Shown here piece by piece: positions 27,501-39,500 of a stretch of DNA of 64,000 bases; position 1 is the first letter of the stretch; every line of letters starts with the position of its first letter. The position numbers and the translations under genes were made by a program. Source of the DNA: Fragum whitleyi (taxonomy: Eukaryota; Mollusca; Bivalvia; Cardiida; Cardiidae); the NCBI GenBank assembly GCA_948146395.1, contig OX411543.1, positions 64,158,034 to 64,222,033 of the forward strand. The letters are read 5' to 3'. The notes below the pieces were generated by a model. That model did not search any database. It was not told the origin of the DNA and was given only the letters and a program-made list of their open reading frames with translations.

Positions 27501-30500
27501 TGGTTCAGTAATTTCCTTTTTCAAATTCTTAACAAGTTCATGTTTTGTGTAAAACAGCTAGTATGAATAATGCATTAAAATTGTTCTTCAAAAAACATGT
27601 TGCTATAATTTTAATGAAACAATAGCCCAGCAGAAATGTGAAGTTTCCTATCACATGTTTTAGGTGTTATGAAATGAACATCCACATGGTGTCACTATAC
27701 CTTTGACACCAAGCTAATTTCCTGTTATTCCCACACAAAACACCACATCATAGGTCAAACCAGGGTTTATTGGCAGGATTCGGTTACCAGGATGTTCTTT
27801 AATAAGAGCATTTTGTGTTTAAAGGGGTCAATGACAAACTATTTTTAAGTTCACAGGAGTGTGGAAGTACAGATATTCTCCAATTGTCTGCAGACAAGTG
27901 AAAGATCATTCTCTATTTGTCAAGGATCAAAATAAAACATGTCCACAAGAAAAAGGGAATAGATAAATTTTGGGGAAACATTCTTTTTTAAAGAAGAAGA
28001 GGCTGGAACCCAGCATTTCCTTCATCTATTACACAGTTTTTTCCCTTTTATAAAAAAAACACACAAAACATTTGGATAATTTCCTCTAAGATCTATTCAG
28101 AACCATTCCAAGTATGACCTTAGCATTTGAGCCTGTACATGAGATGTCCAACAATTTCTAATATGCGCAAAGTAAAGACTCTGATCAGCTTGTGCATCTG
28201 CACATTACTCAAATTACTGTAAATATCATATTTTAGCAAGAATTTAATGTTTGCTACTATTTGCAACCAATTAAACAGCAAAAAATCTTTCTGAAAATTT
28301 AGTGTAATGTATGTTTGTAAGCAACAAAGAGCAATAAATATGCTTCTGCTAATATATTGGCTAAAAAATACCGCTGTTGCAGACACAAAAAATAGACTAT
28401 GCTGCCTCTAAATCTTATTAACTAAACCATAAATGTTTAAAATATAATCATTTTAAATGAAACCTTGAAAACAAAATAAATTGAAGGGGCAGCTTAATAA
28501 AAATCAAATGCCATATGTCAATACAGTTAGAATTTTAAAGGTCTTTTTAACTTGTGGATTTTACCTGGTAAGTTGATTTTCCATCTTGAAGAGAAAATTT
28601 ATTCTTAATCATGTCGTATATCATCTCTTTGTCAGATTATTTCTGTGGATCAATCAACATACCATACAACTATAGATTTCTTGATGAGGATTTTTTTGAT
28701 AACGAAAATAACTATTGAAATACATGTAACTGACACAGAATTGATAAAATCACTTCAGTCACTCGTGACAAAAATATTGTACCAAAAATGTGATTAAAAT
28801 TGCCATGTGACTTACCCCAGTAAAAAAACTTAAAACAGCATAATCAAATGCTAAAAGAACGTGTGAGCTCCACGTGTCTTACTCTTCACAAAGTATCACC
28901 TGATATTATTTGACCTTGAATGCTTATAATTATAATGACCATACTGTCAGCTTGAAACCATAGTTTTGTAATTCATTTCTTGATTAAGGCCATAACTATT
29001 TTATTTTCTGGTTCTCAGTACAAATTAAACAAGACAAAGGATCTGAAGTGGGAATAAAAATTGAAATAAAATGCCTTAAATCCTGTAGTCAGAATAATAA
29101 TAAAGATAAATCTGGAAAAAAAACACTATGTTTTTTTAGGCTCAAGTGAGCACAAAGTGCATGAGTACTGGGCCGATTTCAATGATTGTCTTAACCAGAA
29201 TGTTCCTAAGGTGACCCTCTTCAAAACTTTGTGGCAAAATTTTGATTGGACCATAAAAATTGTTGTGGCAATGGTGGGGCTTATTTTGAGCCCATAGCAT
29301 TTCAATGGAACTTTACCAGAATGTTCTTTAAACGATCCTCTTCAAAAATTGTTTGTGAAATTTAGATCGGTTCATAAATATGGGTGTGGCAAGGCAGGGC
29401 TTATTTGGAGTCTCCTCCATAATTAATGGGTTGGCAGGGTCTGTTATCACTTTGAAGTCCTTGAATAATATCTCGTCTTCAACAATTAGGCAAATGTGAA
29501 TAAAACTTTGCCAGAAAGTTACTTGGATGATATCCACTTGACCAATTAAATTCAGGCCCTCTTGTTTTATTTTTCAATTCAATTGGAATAAAATATCACT
29601 ATATTTCTTCTTAGATTTTTCTTCCAACAATAAAACACTATTGTAGTAACTGTTGTTGTGTAAAAAATATCAATCAATAAATTCTTGAGGCATACTTAGA
29701 TATTTAAGAACCTTACCACTTTTGAGTGATTTGGCTCCTTTTGAAATGTTTAAGTAATACCTATATCTTATAGAAATACCACTCACTAAAGCAGCCTATC
29801 GGAGGAAATATAAAAAAATAAAGTTGATGGAAGGTCATTTCATTTTTATTCCAGATTTGAGAAAAATTGGGTCTGCTTTCCCGAGAACCAAGAAATGAAA
29901 ATAAAATGGCCTAAGCTGATGTAGCTACTTTTTGGTACACACTGAAGGATATACTAAAAAGAGTGCAAAATGAATTTTATTTGACTCAGATTGCATTAAA
30001 TTCTTAAATAATTTATTGTAAGAGGATGTCAACTTTCTGTAACAAATGGAAAAGATCCAATGAAAAAGCAGAATGATGAATTATTATTCAAAAATACAAG
30101 ATATATAATGCCATGGGATCATTTGAAATAATAAACACTTCCATCAGAATCTGCTTTTGAAGATGGTGCTCACTGCTGGTGTTGTGCCTTTGGCTAAATT
30201 TGATTACTCTAATTTGCTCTCAGATATTTGGGGGGCAAACAAGAATTATGTAAAGGTAAAGATTTTTTTTTTTTAAATGATACTTGAATTTGAATATAAA
30301 TCAAGACATATCAATTTACTTCAAATCCAGTCTTTTTAGTGTCTATTAAATGCATCTTCAAAGCTGAGAGAGCTAATATGGGCATGGTAGCAGAGGAGAA
30401 ATATTTATTCTTTAGTTGTTCATGTTTATTAAACATGGTTGTAAGTAAAATGGTTGTAACATAACATGGTTGTATTATAACAGTATTAGATAGAAAAGTT

Positions 30501-33500
30501 TGTCTTAGTGAAAATATGATTATGAAAATGTATTTATCTATTATAGCAAGATGTAAAGAGACAAATCATTGAAGGAGAGTCACATTCACAGAAAATAACA
30601 GCAGCTGCAGGTAGGAGCAATGATCTCAACTTTGTCTTGACAATTTCTTTTTTGAGAAAAAAATGTTTTGTAATTCCAATGACTCAATGGTCAAAAGTGC
30701 TAAGTTATCATGGTATCTTGTGTATCAATTTGTATTGAAAGCTATGAGTCCATTTTTTAAGCTCTACCCTCTTGAGACTTGAGGTGTATTTGTAAGAGCA
30801 AGGTTCTTATTAAGTTTCTCAAGATAACTTGCATTCTTTTGAGCAAGATTTTTAGCAGCCAAATAAGAATCTTACTCTTTATAGTCCAATAAACACAGTG
30901 AAAAAGACCCTCGGCCATCATAATCCGTTGGATCTAAGCAACTTTTGGAATATTCTGCTAAACATTAAAGTTTCACGCAGTCTATTTTCTACACTTATAA
31001 ATGTCACTATCTATTTTTATACTTTGTATTCTTATCCTACTATCAATGTTTAACAACATAAATCTTTACAAATTACACACAAATAAACGACAATATCAAC
31101 AGAAGTAGAAGTATTAATGATTGAAAATTATTTCTTCCAAAATCTGCATTTTAAAACAAAACCAGTGTGATGGGACTTAGTTGATAGGGTTGCTTGATGG
31201 TCTTTGTTGACTTGTAAACATTGGCTCAGAATCAGAACTGCATGCTTGTAATCAAAAATTCTTTCGAAATCACACACAATTTCTTGGAATGGGGATGATT
31301 TATTGGGAATGGTCGGAAAATTGGATTTATTGAAGTTTATTTAACTAAAATTACAATAAAGTACAGAAAAAAGTTAGAATTTCAATTAAACATTCACAGT
31401 ATGTTAATGTTTAGCCATTTTAGGATTTCAGCTTTCCAAATTGAAGAAATATCGAACAAAAGAACAAAGAAAAATCTATCTATATGAAGTCAAAAAGAAT
31501 TATCTGATTCAGCAATTTGACAGTTTGTTGAAAAATTCTGTTGCTGATAAAAGCTCCCAGTCTCTGCTCCTGGAGGGTTTATTAGGTGTAATAGAGTACA
31601 TGTTTATTAACCATTTCTCATAGCATCAAAATCAAAACAAATAAAATTGATAATAGTACAAACTGTTGGTCAATATATTGTATTTGAAAAGTCAATCTGT
31701 AGACAAATCTTGTTTGGAGAAGACAAACTGGTGGTGTAGATTAAGATCAAAGTACATGTATTATTCAAGCTGATCTTAGTCTATCCCTCCTGCATTTACA
31801 ATAATTTTCCGGGTTCAGTATGACAAGGGTTAAGGAATTCTTGTGCTTTCAGGTCACCATGTAACCTCCCATCCTCAGACTGTATCTACACAAATACCAG
31901 AAAATATTGCCAAACTGCTGGTCAGAGAGGCCAAATGGGACTTCAACATTTTTGAGTTCGAAGAAACAACAAAAAATCGGTATGTATACAATTGACATAA
32001 CAGTATTCTAGCTGTTCAAGTTAACACTTTCCTGTTTTACAAAATTTTGGACCTGTCCAAATTCAAAGGTTTTGCAGACGAAAATTTAAAGTGGATTTAA
32101 TTTGAAAAATAACCATTCAGTAGGGTAGAAAATAGTGTGGAAAAAGAAGAAATTGCTTGTCAGAAGCAATTTCTTCTTTTTTCACAATGTTTTCTCAATC
32201 ATAAAATCACAGGCACGTAAAAAGCAGGGATTAAACAGCAAAGGGTTAATACAAGTTTAACTGTAGGAGCAGTTTTGATGCTTATTATGCTGAGCAGGGA
32301 ACATTCTTGCTGTACTGTGCAGGCTAATCTTAGCATATACAGCCTGTTATTCCTTTTTGGAAACCAGAAAGTTTTCAAAATTATATTTCAATTTAAATGT
32401 AAAAAAAAAAAAAAAAAAACAATATCGACTCTCAATTATTGCATTTTGAATTTAATGTAATAAGATTATTATAACATGTTGGAATAAAGCGCATGTATGA
32501 AATAAGAAGAAACTGCATAGAAATTTGGGGGGGGGGCACATTTATATTCAAAGAAAAATTCTCAGGATCAGCCTTCTGATTTTACCTTTTGCATGTAATT
32601 CTTCTCCATCAGACTTTATTCATGGACAAATCATAGCGAAAATGAAATCATTTCATAAATATGACATAGGTTAACTAATAATAGTTTGTTTTTTAAAACA
32701 TTGATATCTTTTTTTCCTATCTAATTTCAGTCCATTAGTATACCTAGGTTTACGAACGATGGCTAGATTTGATGTATGTGGATTTTTGAATATCCCCGAG
32801 TCTATGTTGTGTAACTGGCTGTCGATGATCGAGAGGAACTACCATGGATCGAACACGTATCATAACTCAACACATGCTGCTGATGTACTCAACAGTACTG
32901 CATATTTCTTACAGCTAGAAAAGTGCAAGGTACGACATTATTCTGAAAACAATTAGTGCTAACATCTGGAAGTGCAGATGAAAATATAACTACTTACACG
33001 CCCATGCTTTAGTAGTGCAGCTAGCATGAGTCAGATGCCTAATCTTCAATTATGGGGTCACATGTTTGTTCCCCATCAGCAGCACATATCCTTCTTACTT
33101 TTGTTTCCCACTAATTGTTGGATTATACTCGTGAATTTTAAGTCAGATTGCAGCTTAAAGCTAGAAAAGGTTGTAATGGTAGTTCTGGTGTGAAAGATAC
33201 CAAAGATCCATTGTTAGGTGCTGCTACCACAAAAATATGATTAAAAATTTGTTAAAAGTGTTGTTAAACCCCAATCAATCAAAAATACCGGTATACACCT
33301 TAAGTGAAAGTTTATACTTGGGTGAATTTCTCAAAATATTTTATTTGAATACTTAGCAAGACCATGTAAAGTACGAGCATAAACTCCTACCCTGTGTTCA
33401 AGATGACAAAACAGTGCAACCTGTTTGCACTGTTTTGTCATCCTGAACACAGGGCTCAGGTTTATATCATGAAGAAAAAAGACATAAAAGCTAAATAGAT

Positions 33501-36500
33501 ATAAAAATGTTCAAACATTATTTTTCAGCAAATATTTGATCCTATAGATGAAGTGGCTGCCCTTATAGCAGCAGCGGTCCATGACGTGGATCATCCGGGT
33601 AAAAGTAACGCTTTCCTCATCAATGCACAGAGCGAACTGGCGGTTCTGTATAATGATGTGTAGGTATTCTTTAATGCTCTTCAGAGGTTTATCGAGGAAT
33701 TACGGTAGATTATCAATTTGATAAACTCACTGCCTTACCAGTGTAATTATCAAAAGCGTATACTTTGCTTGTGTTCATTTTATATTTTCTGACATCGGCT
33801 TAGCAGTGCCCAAAAGTTGAACATTATCATCACATTTCATAGCAATCACATGGAAATTGACATTCTCTAAGAAAATTTGTCCGAAAATTTATACATTTTG
33901 TCTCAAAATGCATTGAAGAAATAGAATAATCTTTTGTTTTTCGAGTAAGTTTGATTTATATTTCATTGAGGGAGAAACAAAAGCTATATCTTCACTCATG
34001 GTTCCAAATTAAATTAAATTGAAATTAAATTAAATTAATCTTTAAATATTTGTTAGAATCATACTCAATTTTCACTTAATATTTTCTCTTTTCAGAACCT
34101 CAAGGGAAGTATTGCTTACTTTTGCTGTTCTTTTGTTAATTCTGTACATTTGATATTTCAGGGCTGTTCTAGAGAGTCATCATGCAGCGCTTACTTTCAA
34201 ACTAACGCAAAAAGATCCCAATTTAAACATTTTCAAAAATTTAGACAGGTAAGTTATTTTAAACAGGGGTATAACTCGATTGTCATGGGATACTGTTAAT
34301 TTAAATGTTAATATGGCTAACCATCTTACCATCAAAGTAACTATATTGGTCAGAATATTTACATGAAATATACAAAATGCTACCTTTTCAAATAATTGCA
34401 TAAAATGTGAAACAAACTAGAAATGTGAATGGTACCTTGAATTAGCCTTATTAGTCCCCTACCGGCGAAAGCCGAAGGGGACTATAGGTTTGCGCTCCGT
34501 CCGTCTGTCCGTCCGTCCGTCTGTCAGTCCGTCTGTCTGTCAGTCCGGATTTCAGTTTTCCGGACTTTTTTTCTTAAACCTTTGAGATATTGAGCTGATT
34601 TTTGGTATGTGAGTCCGCATCAATGAGTTACAGAACAAGTTCGAGTTTGGTTCCGGTCCATTGATTTTTGTGGAAGAAACGGATGCTGGACTTAGAAATT
34701 ACCAGGAAATTTCAGTTTTCCGGACTTTTTTTCTAAACCCTTGGAGATATTGAGCTGATTTGTGGTATGTGAGTCCGCATCAATGAGTTACAGAACGAGT
34801 TCGAGTTTGGTTCCGGTCCATTGATTTTTGTGGAAGATACGGATGCTGGACCTAGAAAATTACCAGGAAATTTCAGTTTTCCAGACTTTTTTTCCTAACC
34901 CTTTGAGATATTGAGCTGATTTTTGGTAAGTAAGTCCGCATCAATAAGTTACAGAACAAGTTCGAGTTTGATTCTGGTCCATTGATTTTTGTGGAAGATA
35001 CGGATGCTGGACTTAGAAATTACCAGGAAATTTCAGTTTTCCGGACTTTGTTTCTTAACCCTTAGAGATATTGAGCTGATTTTTGGTATGTGAGTCCGCA
35101 TCAATGAGTTACAGAACAAGTTTGAGTTTGGTTCCGGTCCATTGATTTTTGTGGAAGATACGGATGCTGGACTTAGAAATTTCCAGGAAATTTCAGTTTT
35201 CCAGACTTTTTTTCTTAACCCTTGGAGATATTGAGCTGATTTTTGGTAAGTGAGACTGCATCAATGAGTTACAGAACGAGTTCGAGTTTGGTTCCAGTCC
35301 ATTGATTTTTGTGGAAGATACGGATGCTGGACCTAGAAAATTACCAGGAAATTTCAGTTTTCCGGACTTTTTTTCTTAACCCTTGGAGGTATTGAGCTGA
35401 TTTTTGGTATGTGAGTCCGCATCAATGAGTTACAGAACGAGTTCAAGTTTGGTTCCGGTCCATTGATTTTTGTGGAAGATATGGATGCTAGACTTAGAAA
35501 TTGCCAGGAAATTTCAGTTTTCCGGACTTTTTTTCTTTACCCTTGGAGATATTGAGCTGATTTTAGTTAAGTGAGACTGCATCAATGAGTTACAGTGCAA
35601 GTTCGCGTTTTGTTCCGGTCCACTGATTTTATGTGGAAGATATGGATGCTGGACTTAGAAAATTACCAGGAAATTTCAGTTTTCCGGACTTTGTTCCTTA
35701 ACCCTTGGAGATATTGAGCTGATTTTTGGTATGTGAGACTGCATCAATGAGTTACAGAACGAGTTCGAGTTTGGTTCTGGTCCATTTATTTTTGTGGAAG
35801 ATATGGATGCTCGACTTAGAAAATTCTTTATCCTCAGAGACATTGAGCTGATACATAAAATCTGATACAACTTTTATTTTGGAGAGGTAGTAATTACCTT
35901 TACCACCAAAAAAGATACTGCTCTAGGGATATATATATATAAATCCGGTAGGGGACTTGGTATTGCCATGCAATACTTCCAAATGCTTGTTTGTATAAAA
36001 ATACATTTTTCAGACACATAATATTATTTTAACGATCCTTGTTTAATTTTGCTATGTACTTTTATTTTCAGGGAGACTTTCCGTGTGTTACGACAAGCCA
36101 TTATAGATATGGTGCTAGCCACTGAGATGATGAAACACTTTGAACATCTCAACAAATTTATCAATGGTATTAACAAACTAACTCAAAAAGCTGAAGAAAC
36201 ATCATCACTCGTGAGTAACATTTTAGCATCAATGGAATTTATTAAATTTCTCAAAAAGCTGAGGAAACGTTGCCATTTAGGAGTGACGTTTGTAACTTTT
36301 CATCAAATTTATTGATTTTTAGCTCACCTGAGCACATCATGCTCAAGGTAAGCTTTTGTGATCGTTGAATGTCCGTCGTCCATTGTGTGTCGTGCGTCGT
36401 CTGTTGTCTGTCATCTGGCGTCAACAATCTTAGTGTTTACACTCGAGAGGCCACAAATATGGCACAATCTTCATGAAACTTGGTCAGAATGTTGGCCAGG

Positions 36501-39500
36501 TCACAAGGATGAACCCTATTGAAAATGGGACGGATCCATGCAATATCAAGGGATAAGGGTCTTAATGACAATTTTCTTGTTTACACTCTAGGGGCCACAA
36601 ATATAGTCCAATCTTCATGAAAGTTGGTCAGAATGTTTACCAGGTCACAAGGATGAACCCTTTCTAAAATGGGAAGGATCCATGCCATATAAAGGCAAAA
36701 GGGGCCTTAATGACAATTTTCTTGTTGACACACTAGAGGCCACAAATATGGCCTAATTTTCATGAAACTTGGTCAGAATGATGGCCAGATCTCAAGGATG
36801 AAGCCTATTTAAAATTGGAAAGATCCATGCCTTATTTAGGGAAAAAGGGCCTTAATGACAATTTTCTTGTTATATTTGTAGGAGCCACAATTTTGGCCCA
36901 AACTTCATTAAAGTTGGTTTTATGTAGAAATCATCTTCTTTTTGACCTCTGCCTATTTTATTGATGTGATGTCCCAGGTGTCAAAGAGACTCAGGTGAGT
37001 GATCTAGGACCATCATGGTCCTCTTGTATTAATATAGAAGCTAAAGAAACATGATCAATTGTAAGAAGCTTTTTCAAAATAGGACCTATGTCACTGAAAT
37101 GGAAAAAAAAACAATGATATTTTGATATACACAACAGAGCAAGGCTATTTTGTTGATGTTAAATAGACATCCAATATGGATGTGATAAAATAGAGGATAT
37201 TGAATCATAAACAGATAGAAACTCAATGCAGCCTCATTTTTATCTGTTTATATGTGACCTGTTTAATAAATGTTTTATTTCATTACCACTTATTCTATGT
37301 CCTATTAATTGAATATCTATATCTTTTAACGTTATTATTCTAAAATCTGAAAAAAAATTCATTAGTAAAAATCAATGAAATATTTTTAATAAAAATGTGT
37401 TATGCATTTTGACATTTGTCACAGATCATTGTTAAGCCTCGTCATGTTGAATTAAAAACTTTGAAAAATTAAAGGCGAATCAAAAGGCAAAAGATCCATG
37501 AAGAAATTGTATGCCAATACATGTATTTCTCTTGAAAATTTAATCTTTTATTTTTTATATCAGACTGCACTTATTGCATCTTTGCCACCTGCTGAAGTAA
37601 GAATATACAGGGTTCAGCATGACAAGAGTTAAGATCAAGATCGATAATTCAAGAGGACAGATCAAAACTTTTGTGAGTGCGTATAGATATATAGGCACAT
37701 ATAGAAGTTAAATACTGACTCATCAATTTTCAAACCTAATTTTGTAAGCAGATTTTTGTGGACACTGCTTGCAGTGAGGGAGTCATAGTCATCACAAGAC
37801 AGCTCAGTTTGGATGTGTTAGTATGTCCATCTGTCTGTCTGTCACTATGTCCTGTCCATCTGATTTTGTTTGGACAATTACTTCTATATTTAAAGATTCA
37901 TTTCAAAAATAACTCGGCACATTTGTTCTCCATGAGTAGATGTGCTTTTTGAAAGAAATTCTAAAATAAGGTCAAGGTCACAGCTCAAGGTTAAATGTTT
38001 ATATCCTGCTTGACAGTTGTTGTCTATAACAACCACCACATTTGTTTGTTTTATAGAGTGGGACTGGTTCCCCAGATAGTGCGTCCATTTTGAGTCAGCT
38101 AGCCACAACGGAGAACAAAACCTTGATACGACGGATGTTAATTAAATGTGCGGATGTGTCAAACCCGTGTAGACCTGTCAATTTGTGTATGGAATGGGCC
38201 AAACGTATAGCTGAAGAATATTGTCAACAGGTAAATCGAAATTCACTGCTAAACCAGTGAAATAACCAAAAATGATAACCTGATTTTGTTCATTTCACCC
38301 TCTGTATCATCTTAGTTGAGCCAAACAAACACAAGGTGTCATAAAGATGTTTAGCAATCATGTGCAACTTGAAACTTGCAGGGGATGTTTCTCATCAAAA
38401 GGCCATGGGCTTATCTTCATCATTTGATGATACATCATTTAAAAAAAGGGTTTTCATGTAAAAAAGCTCTTCTTGGGAAGCGTTAATAGTGACAATGGCA
38501 CTCTTGTTTTAATTCATGAGGATATGAAACTAAACCCTAAACACAATATGATTACACCAAAAAGATTCATACATTATGATGTGAAGGCTTTAAGTTTTAA
38601 GTCTTATACTTCAATGAATTACAAAATATTCTCTTCATATCTTTAAATTTATATTAAAAAGCAAAAATTAAAACATTGCTCCAAAATTAGACAGATTGCC
38701 ATTGGAACAACTCAGAGCACCAGCTTAAAAATAGCAGTGTAAATCAATTTTCTGGGCAATCAGAATGCACAAATATTGGTACTAATACCGTACTTTTGGA
38801 TAATTTTGCATTGTCTTATTTTCGCCACTTTTAACCAAAAAGGAGTGTTTTTATTTTGGTGTCTTTTTTTTCCCCATAGTATAGGTGGCTAAAATAAGAC
38901 ACACAAAAATGAAATTCATATACGTATTGGTCATTTTTGAAGGGTTCACATGAAGGAAAATTTCTCTTCGATACTCAACCAGGAATTTAAGGAAAGTAAC
39001 TGCATCAACTCTTTATAGGCCAACATGTGTTATTTAAACACCAATTATCATGTGTGAAATTAATTCATTTTCAAACTGACAAAGATGTGTTAAATTTCTC
39101 ACATTTTAATAACTAAACATTTATTGAATTTAAATCTATTACGGTAATTGTTATATGTGTGAAAATGGTATGTATGTATAGGTAATATGTATTGATGGCA
39201 AGTTTTCTAAATATGTGTTATATTTTGGTGCGTTCAATTTTTCGCCACCTGGCAAAATTATACCATTATGAAAAAAAATCTTAAGTACTTGAAGTGATGT
39301 AAAATCATTTCAGACTGATGAAGAGAAGAGACTCGGCCTGCCTGTTGTAATGCCAGTATTTGACAGAAAGACATGTAGTCTACCTAAATCACAAACCAGT
39401 TTTATAGATTTCTTCATAAATGACATGTTTGATGCATGGGACTGTAAGTACCTTTATTTCTAACAACATTATTCCAAGTTCAATTGCCCATAATTAAGTT

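Noticed and set aside
36211..36315. In-frame extension past the PDE8 exon ending at 36210
   Set aside because: A good gtgagt donor and the phase-matched next exon at 38057 show this is intron; the extra residues match no PDE.
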